Shown here: positions 8,321-16,091 of the stretch, in pieces
Layout: each line of letters starts with the position of its first letter
How positions within the stretch are numbered: position 1 is the stretch's first letter
From: Variovorax sp. EL159
GTDB lineage: Bacteria; Pseudomonadota; Gammaproteobacteria; Burkholderiales; Burkholderiaceae_C
Assembly (NCBI RefSeq): GCF_900100965.1
Contig: NZ_FMUJ01000006.1
Span: 124,001-188,000 of the forward strand
DNA: 64,000 bases
Direction of reading: 5' to 3'
Made by a program: the position numbers and the translations under genes
Notes under the pieces: generated by a model
Told to the model about the DNA's origin: nothing
The model's input: only the letters and a program-made list of their open reading frames with translations
The model's database searches: none

Positions 8321-9475
8321 TCAGGCCTTGCCCTTTCCGTGCGAGGTCGGTAGTTTCGCCAGCTCGCGCACGCGCTCGGCATTGGGCGCAAAGCCGAGCC
8401 CCGGCGTCTCGGGCAGCGTGAGCCAGCCCTGGTCGGGCACTGGCAGGCCATCGAAGATCTGCTTGAGCATCTGCACGGCGACGTAGTGGTACTCGACCAG
8501 ACCGCCGTTCGACACGCCCGCATGCAGGTGCATGTTGTGGAAGGGCCAGGCGCCGCCGTTGTCGATGGGCACATTGAAGGCCTGCGCCATGCCGGCGATC
8601 TTCAGGCACTGCGAATAGCCGCCCGAGATGGTCACGTTGGGCTGCAGCACGTCGGCCGCCTGGTTCACCAGCAGGTCGCGGAAACGGAAGGCCAGGCCTT
8701 CGTTCTGGCCGCAGGCCAGCGGGATGCGGGTGCGCGCGCGCAGCTGGGCCATCTGGCGCACGTCGTTCTGCGTGAGCGGCTCCTCGAAGAAGCTGATGCC
8801 GTAGGGCTCGATGCGCTGCGCCAGTTCGGTCGCATGAAACAGGTCGAGGCCGCAGTTGGCGTCGACGTACAGCTTCACGTCGGGGCCGACGGCTTCGCGC
8901 ACGGCGGCGACGCGGCGCACGTCTTCGGCGATGACTTCGTCGAGCGGCCGCGGTTCGTCGCGGCGCGCCAGCGCGTGGTTGCCGACGGTCATCTTCAGGC
9001 GCTGGAAGCCCTGCGACACCCACAGCTTGGCGGCGGCCGCGAGCTGGTCGCGCTCGAAGAACCCGAAGCCGAAGGTGGCGTACACCGGCACCTTGGCGCG
9101 TGCACCGCCGAGCAGGCGCCACAGCGGCTGGCCGAGTGCCTTGGCCTTGATGTCCCACAGCGCGATGTCGAGCGCGGCGATGGTGTGGCTGGCGTAGCCG
9201 GTCTGGCCGCGTGGCGACAGCAGCCAGTAGAGCTTGTCCCACAGGCGCTCGGTGGCCATCGGGTCTTCGCCGATGAGCGCGGGGCCGGCCACTTCGCGCA
9301 CGGCGGCGGCGATGATTTCTTCTTCGGTGATGGCGGTCATGCCGTGGCCGACGAGGCCGGTGTCGGTCTCGATCTCGGTCAGGCACAGGGACAGCGATGT
9401 CTGCTTGTTCAGGCCCACCACGTCGATGGTGACCGGGATGTTCAGCGGCGTGGCGCTGACGCGGATGATCTTCAA
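8321..9475 (-). CDS. Mandelate racemase/muconate lactonizing enzyme (enolase superfamily) protein, 384 aa
   Basis: The enolase-superfamily barrel features are visible: RLK at 159-161 in place of the KxK catalytic strand, and metal-ligand positions in YVDANCGL (Asp205), FFEEPL (Glu231) and CGQNEG (Glu259). After these, IDNGGAWPFHNMHLH carries candidate acid/base residues near 305-318. Members abstract a proton alpha to a carboxylate, as racemases, dehydratases or cycloisomerases. Which of these applies here is not determinable. The start is taken as TTG at 9475 because GGAGAC lies six bases upstream and the product then begins KIIRVSATPLNIPV, as family members do; no ATG occurs nearby. Its place beside Bug receptor and LysR genes suggests sugar-acid or aromatic-acid catabolism. 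Confidence 0.85.
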   Translation of the reverse strand: MKIIRVSATPLNIPVTIDVVGLNKQTSLSLCLTEIETDTGLVGHGMTAITEEEIIAAAVREVAGPALIGEDPMATERLWDKLYWLLSPRGQTGYASHTIAALDIALWDIKAKALGQPLWRLLGGARAKVPVYATFGFGFFERDQLAAAAKLWVSQGFQRLKMTVGNHALARRDEPRPLDEVIAEDVRRVAAVREAVGPDVKLYVDANCGLDLFHATELAQRIEPYGISFFEEPLTQNDVRQMAQLRARTRIPLACGQNEGLAFRFRDLLVNQAADVLQPNVTISGGYSQCLKIAGMAQAFNVPIDNGGAWPFHNMHLHAGVSNGGLVEYHYVAVQMLKQIFDGLPVPDQGWLTLPETPGLGFAPNAERVRELAKLPTSHGKGKA

Positions 9476-9621
9476 GAATGTCTCCTTTGCTGGGTGGCCG
9501 CCTGGTGATCTTGCGATCTGGCAGGGGCGATCTTTGCGCGGTGGACGCCGGAGAACAATTCGTTTTTGGCGGGCGCGAGGCTTCGCGGCGCGCGAAGGCT
9601 CGGGCTCAGGGCCCGCTCGCC

Positions 9622-10509
9622 TCAGTCGGGCCGGCCGAGGTGCTCGAGCACCGAGCGCGCGGCCACGGTCAGGTCTTGTTGCCGGCGCACGCACAAGAGG
9701 TGCCGGCGCACCGCCCACGGCGCATCGAGCTTCAGGCAGCGCAACCGCAATATCTGCAGCTGCGACAGCACGGCCGCATAGGGCAGCACGCCGATGCCGA
9801 CGTTCTGCTCCACCATGCGGCACACCATGTCGAAGCTGCCGACCTGCATGCGCACCTTGAGCGGCACCTGCGCCTCCAGCGCCGCGCTCAGCAGCACGCG
9901 GTGCAGCGCCGTGCCTTCGCGCACCACGATATGGTCGTGCCGCAGCACCTCGTCCACGTCGATGCGCTTGCGGCGGGCCAGCGGATGCTCGCGCGCGACG
10001 ATCACGGCCAGCTCGTCGGTGCGGTACGGCAGGCATTCGAGGTTCTCGGCGGGCGTGTTGCCCTCGATCACGCCGATGTCGGCCAGGCCGGCCTGCACCG
10101 CCTTCACTACCTCGGTGCTGGCGCGCTCCTGCAGGTCGATCTTGAGCACCGGATGCAGCCGCAGGAAGGAGCCGATCTGCGCCGGCAGGAACTGCGCAAT
10201 GGTCGATGCATTGGCCGTGATGCTGACCACGCCCGCCACGCCGTTCTGGAAGTCGTCGAGCTCGGCGCCCAGCCGGTCCATGGCCGACAGCACGGCGCGC
10301 GCATGCAGCAGCAGGCCGTGGCCCGCCGACGTGAGCGTGACGCCGCGCGCATGGCGCACCAGCAGCGGCAGCCGCGCGCGGGCTTCGAGGTCGGAGATGC
10401 GCTTGCTCGCGGCCGCCAGCGCGATGTGGCAGCGCTTGGCACCTTCGCTGATGCTGCCGTGGTCGGCCACGGTCACGAAAAGACGCAGCGATTTCAGGTC
10501 GGCTGACAT
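9622..10509 (-). CDS. LysR-family transcriptional regulator, 295 aa
   Basis: The N-terminal winged helix-turn-helix is clear (LKSLRLFVTVADHGSISEGAK...LAAASKRISDLEA, residues 5-45). It is followed by a co-inducer-binding domain with EHPLARR and VEQNVGIGVLPYAAV. The start ATG at 10509 follows GAAGG. It lies 13 bases downstream of a second LysR gene with which it shares pattern along its whole length, so the pair looks like a tandem duplication. It probably controls the enolase-family/Bug receptor/decarboxylase genes downstream, possibly together with its partner. Confidence 0.92.
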   Translation of the reverse strand: MSADLKSLRLFVTVADHGSISEGAKRCHIALAAASKRISDLEARARLPLLVRHARGVTLTSAGHGLLLHARAVLSAMDRLGAELDDFQNGVAGVVSITANASTIAQFLPAQIGSFLRLHPVLKIDLQERASTEVVKAVQAGLADIGVIEGNTPAENLECLPYRTDELAVIVAREHPLARRKRIDVDEVLRHDHIVVREGTALHRVLLSAALEAQVPLKVRMQVGSFDMVCRMVEQNVGIGVLPYAAVLSQLQILRLRCLKLDAPWAVRRHLLCVRRQQDLTVAARSVLEHLGRPD

Positions 10510-10522
10510 GCGGCGCGCGCCT

Positions 10523-11413
10523 TCAGGGGGCAACGAGGTGGTCGAACAGTTCGCGCGCCGAAGCCGGCAGTTGCTCGCGGTCGCGCGCGATGAGCTTGAG
10601 TTCGCGTTCGGCCCACGCATCGCTCAATGGAACCGTGGCGATGCGCATCGCCATCGACAGCCGCTGCGCCGACGACGCCGGCAGCACGCCGACGCCCACG
10701 CCGGCTTCGATCATCAGGCAGATGGCTTCGAAGCTGCTGACCTGGATGCGCGGGTTGAAGCCCCGGCCCGCCAGCTCCGCGCGGCGCTGCAGAAAGCGAT
10801 GGATGGCGCTGCCGTGGTGCAGGCCGACGTGCTGCTCGTCGAGCGTGTCGGCAAAGGCCACCGAGGGCGCGCCCGCAAGGTGGTGCGTGGCCGGCACGAC
10901 CAGCACGAGGTGGTTGCGCCCGAAGGCGCGCGCGTCGAATTCGCCGGTGTGCACATCGCCGGCCAGGATGCCGATGTCGGCCTCGCCATCGGCCACCGCG
11001 CGCACGATTTCTTCGCTCAGGTATTCGCGCAGGTCCACCTGTACGGCCGGATGCTGCGTGAGAAAGCCTGCGAGCTTTTGCGGCAGGTATTCGGTGATGG
11101 AGGTGGTGTTGGCGAACACCCGCACGTGGCCCTTGATGCCCTTGCCGAAGTCCTGCATGTCGCAGCGCAGGTGCTCCATCTGCTGCATCACGCGCTTGGC
11201 GTGGTACAGCACGGCCTGCCCGGCGGCGGTGAGCGTCACGCCCTGCGCGCTGCGATGCAGCAGCTTGCCGCCCACGGCCTCTTCCATCTGCTTGATGCGG
11301 GTGGAGGCGGCAGCCAGCGAGATGCAGGCTTTTTCGGCGCCGCGCGTGAGGCTGCGCGCGTCCGCCACGTAGACGAACAGTTTCAGGTCGAACAGGTCGA
11401 AATGCAGGTTCAC
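10523..11413 (-). CDS. LysR-family transcriptional regulator, 296 aa
   Basis: The winged helix-turn-helix reads FDLKLFVYVADARSLTRGAEKACISLAAASTRIKQ, and the sensor domain ends with MIEAGVGVGVLPASSAQRL. No ATG precedes the domain; GTG at 11413 (NLHFDLFDLKLF) gives the usual LysR N-terminal spacing, so it is preferred over the longer open frame reaching 11710. It is paralogous to the next gene on the same strand; both share LFV-VAD, LAAAS-RI, a VHTG/GNTP loop and GVLP. As a LysR pair next to one catabolic cluster they may respond to substrate and intermediate respectively (inference). Confidence 0.88.
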   Translation of the reverse strand: MNLHFDLFDLKLFVYVADARSLTRGAEKACISLAAASTRIKQMEEAVGGKLLHRSAQGVTLTAAGQAVLYHAKRVMQQMEHLRCDMQDFGKGIKGHVRVFANTTSITEYLPQKLAGFLTQHPAVQVDLREYLSEEIVRAVADGEADIGILAGDVHTGEFDARAFGRNHLVLVVPATHHLAGAPSVAFADTLDEQHVGLHHGSAIHRFLQRRAELAGRGFNPRIQVSSFEAICLMIEAGVGVGVLPASSAQRLSMAMRIATVPLSDAWAERELKLIARDREQLPASARELFDHLVAP

Positions 11414-11504
11414 CGGGCAGCCGCACGAAGGAGAAAAGGAACGCGCATTGTCCGGCGAATGATGCGATGCGCGCCCCGGTGTGCGCCCTTGTGCGGGTTT
11501 GACC

Positions 11505-12410
11505 TCAGACCGGGTCCCAGCTGAACACGTCGGCCGAGCGGTCCAGCGGATAGAAGCTGGCGCGCATCGCGGGCATGGCGTGCTCGGCGATGCTCTGCGG
11601 CGTCCAGCCTTCGGAGCGGTGCACGGAGCGCACCGGGCGCGGCTGGCTGATGAGCGAAATTTCGTTGTTGCGCACCGAAAAAATCTGCCCATTGACCGCA
11701 CTCGCCGCATCGCTCGCCAGGTACACGGCGAGCGGTGCGACCTTGGCCGGCGTCATCTGCTTGATCTTGTCGACGCGGGCGCGCTGCTCGTCGGTGTCGG
11801 TGGGAATGGCGCCGATCATGCGGCTCCAGGCAAAGGGCGCGATGCAGTTGGAGCGCACGTTGAACTTGAGCATGTCGAGCGCGATGGACTTCGACAGCGC
11901 CACGATGCCGAGCTTGGCCGCCGCGTAGTTGGCCTGGCCGAAGTTGCCGATGAGGCCCGAGGTCGAGGTCATGTGCACCATCGCGCCGGCGTTCTGCTCC
12001 TTGAAGTGCGTGGCGGCCGCGCGGCTCACGTAGTAGGCGCCGTACAGGTGCACCTTGAGCACGGCGTCCCATTCGTCGACCGACATCTTGTGGAAGAAGC
12101 GGTCGCGCAGGATGCCGGCGTTGTTGACCACCGCATCGATGCGGCCGAAGCTTTCGACGGCGCATTCGACGATGCGCGCCGCGCTGGCGGCATCGGCCAC
12201 GCTGTCGGTGTTGGGCACGGCCTGGCCGCCGGCGGCGCGGATCTCATCGACCACCTGCTGCGCCGGGCCGGTGCTGCCGCCGGCGCCGTCGAGCGCGGCG
12301 CCGATGTCGTTGACCACCACCTTGGCGCCGTTGCGGGCCATGGCCAGTGCGATGTCGCGCCCGATGCCGCCGCCCGCGCCGGTGACGACGACCACTTTTC
12401 CTTCAACCAT
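11505..12410 (-). CDS. SDR-family dehydrogenase (3-hydroxyacyl-CoA / 17-beta-HSD4 type), 301 aa
   Basis: This is a classical short-chain dehydrogenase: NAD(P)-binding TGAGGGIG at 10-17, NNAG, and the catalytic Ser-Tyr-Lys in MTSTSGLIGNFGQANYAAAK. The insertion NDIGAALDGAGGSTGPAQQVVDEI and the tail after residue 250 are typical of the multifunctional-enzyme-2-type hydroxyacyl-CoA dehydrogenases. It likely oxidises a 3-hydroxyacyl-CoA in the beta-oxidation-like route suggested by neighbouring acyl-CoA dehydrogenases. It begins at ATG 12410 after a weak GGAG and lies upstream of the tandem LysR genes. Confidence 0.9.
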   Translation of the reverse strand: MVEGKVVVVTGAGGGIGRDIALAMARNGAKVVVNDIGAALDGAGGSTGPAQQVVDEIRAAGGQAVPNTDSVADAASAARIVECAVESFGRIDAVVNNAGILRDRFFHKMSVDEWDAVLKVHLYGAYYVSRAAATHFKEQNAGAMVHMTSTSGLIGNFGQANYAAAKLGIVALSKSIALDMLKFNVRSNCIAPFAWSRMIGAIPTDTDEQRARVDKIKQMTPAKVAPLAVYLASDAASAVNGQIFSVRNNEISLISQPRPVRSVHRSEGWTPQSIAEHAMPAMRASFYPLDRSADVFSWDPV

Positions 12411-12496
12411 TTTTGTCTCTGCTCCGGATGTTTGCCCGCGCGATTGACGGGCAAATCCAGAATGCCACAGGAGTGGCAGGAGCGGCTTTCGGGTTT

Positions 12497-12513
12497 CCGA
12501 AGAGGGTCTTCGG
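12497..12513 (-). other. Short hairpin downstream of queF
   Basis: A 7-bp perfect stem with a 3-base loop lies 15 bases after the queF stop on the minus strand. Two further small dyads follow (12463-12478 and 12431-12455). None is followed by a T-run, so a terminator role is only a possibility. The 118-base gap has no gene. Confidence 0.3.
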
Positions 12514-12528
12514 CGGCGCCCCGGCTGT

Positions 12529-13422
12529 TTACTGCCGCGCCGTGCGAATGTTCGCCGGCAGCGCCTGCGGCCAGCTCGTGCGGAACGGGTTGATGTCCAG
12601 CCCGCCGCGCCGCGTGTAGCGCGCATACACCGCGAGCTTGGTGGGCTGGCACTGGCGCCAGATGTCGGTGAACATGCGCTCGGCGCAGGGCTCGTGGAAT
12701 TCGTTGTGGTTGCGAAAGCTCACGATGTACGCGAGCAGCCCGGCCTGGTCGATGGGCGGGCCGCTGTAGCGGATCTGCACGCTGCCCCAGTCGGGCTGGC
12801 CGGTGACGAGGCAGTTGCTCTTGAGCAGGCGGCTGGTCAGGGTCTCGTTCACGTGCACCTGCGTGGCGTCGCTGCTCAGCAGCTCGGGCGCGGGCTGGTA
12901 GCGGGTGCACTCGATGTCGAGCCGGTCGAGGTCGAGGCCGTCGATTTCATGCACCGGCTCGCGGTCGAACAGCTCGGGCGTGAGCAGCTTCACGCCGATG
13001 CCACCGGTCTGGTCGCTGCCGCGCCAAGCGGCTTCGGCGAGGTCGGTGCGCAGGTGCTCGCGCACGGCATCGACGCTTGCGAAGGTGCTGTTGTTGAAGC
13101 TGTTCAGGTAGAGCTTGAACGACTTGCTCTCGATGATGTTCGGCGTTTCGCACGGGATGGTGAAGTGCGCGATGGCCAGCTGCGGCTTGCCGCGCGGGTT
13201 GAGCCAGCTCACTTCGAAGGCGGTCCAGAGGTCGGCGCCGAAGAAGGGCAAGGCGCCGGCCCGGATGCCCATGGCTTCGCGCTGGGTGGCGCGGGCGATG
13301 GGGAACAGCAGCGAGGGGTCGTACCTGTCGGCATACGCCGAGGCGCGGCCCAGCTGCGATTGCTCGGGGGTGTCGTGAACGTTCGGAACGTTCGGGTCGT
13401 GGGGTTGGTTGTCGGTGCTCAT
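12529..13422 (-). CDS. queF: NADPH-dependent 7-cyano-7-deazaguanine reductase QueF (type II), 297 aa
   Basis: It reduces preQ0 to preQ1 in queuosine biosynthesis. The QueF signature ESKSFKLYLNSFN is at 98-110. The catalytic cysteine and aspartate lie in NCLVTGQPD (Cys204, Asp211) with the same seven-residue spacing as in the E. coli enzyme, and RNHNEFHE (His243, Glu244) completes the site. The length is close to the E. coli-type two-domain enzyme, with a slightly longer N-terminus. The start ATG at 13422 overlaps the stop of the upstream hydrolase by four bases (ATGA), so translation is probably coupled. Confidence 0.96.
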   Translation of the reverse strand: MSTDNQPHDPNVPNVHDTPEQSQLGRASAYADRYDPSLLFPIARATQREAMGIRAGALPFFGADLWTAFEVSWLNPRGKPQLAIAHFTIPCETPNIIESKSFKLYLNSFNNSTFASVDAVREHLRTDLAEAAWRGSDQTGGIGVKLLTPELFDREPVHEIDGLDLDRLDIECTRYQPAPELLSSDATQVHVNETLTSRLLKSNCLVTGQPDWGSVQIRYSGPPIDQAGLLAYIVSFRNHNEFHEPCAERMFTDIWRQCQPTKLAVYARYTRRGGLDINPFRTSWPQALPANIRTARQ

Positions 13423-14327
13423 GTCTTGTCCTTGGCGTCCGCTGCATGGGCGAACGGGGCGATGTGGTTGGCGAGGATGGTGCAGACCTCGGGCGGCAGG
13501 TCGTGGCCCATGCCGGGAACGGCGACGAACTGCGCGCCGGGAATGCGCCTGGCCGAGTCTTCCCCGCACGCGATGGGCACGAGGGCATCGGCGTCGCCGT
13601 GCAGCACCAGCGTCGGGCTCTGGATGCGCGGCAGCACCTTCGGGCGCTCGTCGTCGGCGCCGATGGCGAGCATCTGCCGCAGCATGCCGGCCGGGTGATA
13701 GGCGCGGCGCATGCTGAAGGTGAGGCGCTCGGCCAGTTCTTCGTCGGTCTGCGGATAGGCCGGGCTCTGGATGAGCCGCAGCAGCCTGATGCTGTGCGCC
13801 ACAAGCTCGGCTTCGCTCTTGCCAAGAGGCCGGCGCATGAGCATGGCCGCGACTTCGCGGCGCGGGCCGGGCAGGCCGCGCGCGCCGCTCGAACTCATGA
13901 TGCTCACGAGGCTCGCGGCGCGATGCGGCGCGGTGGCGGCCAGGCGCTGCGCGATCATGCCGCCCATCGAGGCACCGACGATGTGGGCCTTGGCGATGCC
14001 GAGCGCGTCGAGCACGCCGATCGAATCGCGCGTCATGTCCTGCAGGGTGTAGGCCGAGCGCACCTTGAGGCCGAGCCGGTGGCGGATGGTTTCCCAGATG
14101 AAGTTGCCGGTGCCGGCATGGTCGAAGCCCTGGCTCAGGCCGATGTCGCGGTTGTCGTGGCGCACCACGCGAAAGCCGGCGTCGACCAGTTGCTGCACGA
14201 AGGCGGTGGGCCAGGCGATCAACTGCATGCCCAGGCCCATGATGAGCAGGATGACAGGGCGCCCGTCTGCGCTGCCGCCACCGGTATCGTCGACTTCGAT
14301 CTGCAGGCCGTTGGCGGTGAGTTTCAT
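13419..14327 (-). CDS. Alpha/beta-fold hydrolase, 302 aa
   Basis: The fold is indicated by LLIMGLGM (oxyanion loop), the nucleophile elbow GASMGG with Ser120, the acid in HGDADALVP and the histidine in GMGHDLPPE. The long cap region (residues about 135-235) is typical of esterases/epoxide-hydrolase-like members; substrate unknown. The gene lies 33 bases after the dioxygenase gene and its stop overlaps queF by four bases. No metabolic link to queuosine is known, so the overlap may just reflect compact packing. Confidence 0.85.
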   Translation of the reverse strand: MKLTANGLQIEVDDTGGGSADGRPVILLIMGLGMQLIAWPTAFVQQLVDAGFRVVRHDNRDIGLSQGFDHAGTGNFIWETIRHRLGLKVRSAYTLQDMTRDSIGVLDALGIAKAHIVGASMGGMIAQRLAATAPHRAASLVSIMSSSGARGLPGPRREVAAMLMRRPLGKSEAELVAHSIRLLRLIQSPAYPQTDEELAERLTFSMRRAYHPAGMLRQMLAIGADDERPKVLPRIQSPTLVLHGDADALVPIACGEDSARRIPGAQFVAVPGMGHDLPPEVCTILANHIAPFAHAADAKDKT

Positions 14328-14360
14328 CGGGTCCTTGTTGTTGTGCTGCGGCTTCTTTTC

Positions 14361-15203
14361 TTACTTGAATTCGCGCTCGCGCAGCCACTTGGTGGCGACC
14401 CACTTCTCGCCCGCCAGCACCGGCGCGCCGCCGTGCAGGGTGCGGGTGACGGGGTCGGGGCGGTCGTAGCTGAAGAACACGCCGGTGCCGCGCACGGGCG
14501 CGACTTCGAGGCCGACGTCGGGGAAGGTGGTGGCCCCGCCCTGCTCGGGCTCCTGCAGGTACATCACGAGCGTGGCCACGCGCTGGCCGCCACGCTTGAG
14601 GATGGTGGGCGTGCCGGGCTCGTGGGGATCGAAGTAGTCGTAGTGCGGGCGGTACTGCGCACCGGGCGCATAACGCAGGATCTGCAGGCCCTCGCCGTAG
14701 GCCAGCGGCCAGCGCAGCAGCATGGCGATGCGCTGCTCGACGCGGGCGACGATCTCGTTTTCGCCGCGCTCGAAGAACATGCCGTCGCTGGTGCGGTCGA
14801 CGTTGAGCACCTCGCCGCCGGTGCGTGTTTCGACGGTGAGCGAGCGCGCCAGGCGCACGCGCGCGGCAGCGATCAGCCCTTCGCATTCCTCGCTCGACAG
14901 CAGGTTGCCGAAGACGATCACGCGCGGATGCCGCAGGGTGTGCAGCACCTGCACGCGGCGGTCGCCGGCATCGAGGTAGAGCGGCGCGCCGTCGAGGTCG
15001 GGGCCGGGCATCTCGGTGCGCGCGGGGGCCAGTGCCGCCTCGACATCGGGAAAGCCGGCCTCGAGCTGGGCCAGCGCCACGTCAGTGGCCGAATCGTGCC
15101 AGCCGGCCGCGCGCATCGACGCGCGCAGTGCGGGCACCGAATGACCGGCCGCCAACTGGGCAACCAGCCATTCGCGCAACTCCGGACTGATCGGTTGAGA
15201 CAT
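14361..15203 (-). CDS. 2OG-Fe(II) oxygenase, prolyl 4-hydroxylase-like, 280 aa
   Basis: The C-terminal half is a P4Hc-type double-stranded beta-helix. The iron ligands are His187 and Asp189 in RPHYDYF and His257 in TLHGGAPV, and Lys267 in EKWVATKW would bind 2-oxoglutarate. LRYAPGAQYRPHYD and GGATTFPDVGLEVAP are standard for the bacterial prolyl-4-hydroxylase-like group. The N-terminal ~85 residues are an extra helical region found in Burkholderiales homologues. The substrate is unknown. Its ATG shares one base with the stop of yaaA (TGATG), implying coupled translation. Confidence 0.9.
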   Translation of the reverse strand: MSQPISPELREWLVAQLAAGHSVPALRASMRAAGWHDSATDVALAQLEAGFPDVEAALAPARTEMPGPDLDGAPLYLDAGDRRVQVLHTLRHPRVIVFGNLLSSEECEGLIAAARVRLARSLTVETRTGGEVLNVDRTSDGMFFERGENEIVARVEQRIAMLLRWPLAYGEGLQILRYAPGAQYRPHYDYFDPHEPGTPTILKRGGQRVATLVMYLQEPEQGGATTFPDVGLEVAPVRGTGVFFSYDRPDPVTRTLHGGAPVLAGEKWVATKWLREREFK

Positions 15204-15985
15204 CAGATTTTTCTCCTGAACACCAGCCTTTCGGCTGTCGACACCTGAGCGTCGAAACCATAACCTTCGAGGTCGAATTTTTCCAGTGCCTTGGGCGTGG
15301 CCGCCTTGTGCTGCACGGCCCAGCGCGCCAGCAGGCCGCGGGCGCGCTTGGCGAAGAAGCTCACGATCTTGTACTTGTCGCCCTTCCACTCCTGGAACAC
15401 GCATTCGACCACGCGGGCCTTGAGCACCTTCTGGTCGACCGACTTGAAGTATTCCTGCGAGGCGACATTGATGACGACCGGCGTGCGGTCGGCCGCCAGG
15501 CGCTCGTTGAGGTGCTCGGCGATGCGCGAGCCCCAGAAGGCGTACAGGTCCTTGCCGTGGCGGTTGGGCAGCGCGGTGCCCATCTCGAGCCGGTAGGGCT
15601 GCAGGCGGTCGAGCGGACGCAGGATGCCGTACAGGCCGCTGAGGATGCAGACGTGGTCTTGCGCCCAGTCGAGCTGCGCCTTGGTGAGCGTGCGGGCATC
15701 GAGGCCGCCGTAAACGTCGCCGTCGAAGGCGAAGGCCGCCTGGCGCGCGTTCTTTTCGGTGCTCTTGCTGGACCAGGCTTCGTAGCGTGCCACGTTGAGC
15801 GCCGAAAGCTTGTCCGACAGGTGCATCAGTTCGGAGATCTGCTGGGGCGACTTTTCGCGCAGCAGCTTGATCAGTTCGGCCGAGGGGCCGCGCGGGGCTT
15901 CGAAGTGGGGTTGGGTGGCGGGGATTTCGGAGGAAACCGGGGTGTCGTAGTCGAGTGACTTTGCAGGGGAAAGCAGGAAGAGCAT
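15203..15985 (-). CDS. yaaA: Peroxide stress protein YaaA (DUF328), 260 aa
   Basis: It starts MLFLLSPAKSLDYDTP, the hallmark of the family, and carries LSGLYGILRPLDRLQPYRLEMGT and VINVASQEYFKSV. The length is that of the E. coli protein (258 aa). YaaA limits intracellular iron and DNA damage during hydrogen peroxide stress; it binds DNA. The start ATG at 15985 is divergent from valS with a 106-base shared promoter region. The oxygenase gene follows with a one-base overlap. Confidence 0.95.
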   Translation of the reverse strand: MLFLLSPAKSLDYDTPVSSEIPATQPHFEAPRGPSAELIKLLREKSPQQISELMHLSDKLSALNVARYEAWSSKSTEKNARQAAFAFDGDVYGGLDARTLTKAQLDWAQDHVCILSGLYGILRPLDRLQPYRLEMGTALPNRHGKDLYAFWGSRIAEHLNERLAADRTPVVINVASQEYFKSVDQKVLKARVVECVFQEWKGDKYKIVSFFAKRARGLLARWAVQHKAATPKALEKFDLEGYGFDAQVSTAERLVFRRKI

Positions 15986-16027
15986 CCCAGAATTATCAGT
16001 GGCAGCCGTACCCGAAAGCCGCGCCGG

Positions 16028-16033
16028 TAAAAT
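16028..16033 (+). promoter_or_regulatory. Candidate -10 element for valS
   Basis: TAAAAT lies 58 bases before the valS ATG within the yaaA-valS divergent gap. No convincing -35 was found 16-18 bases upstream. A start here would place the downstream hairpin inside the valS leader. Confidence 0.4.
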
Positions 16034-16058
16034 CCCCGGCAATCCCACCTCTGTCACC

Positions 16059-16082
16059 AACGGCACCCGAGGGTGCCGTTTT
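16059..16082 (+). terminator. Terminator-like hairpin in the valS leader (possible attenuator)
   Basis: AACGGCACCC and GGGTGCCGTT form a perfect 10-bp stem with two bases between the arms, immediately followed by TT (four T in all). It ends ten bases before the valS ATG, and no rightward gene lies upstream that would need a terminator. No T-box-like element was recognised. Confidence 0.55.
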
Positions 16083-16091
16083 GCATTCCCC

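Noticed and set aside
9581..9597. CTTCGCG-GCG-CGCGAAG hairpin after the first LysR gene as a terminator
   Set aside because: On the relevant minus strand it is followed by A-rich, not T-rich, sequence; it is probably just GC-rich chance pairing.
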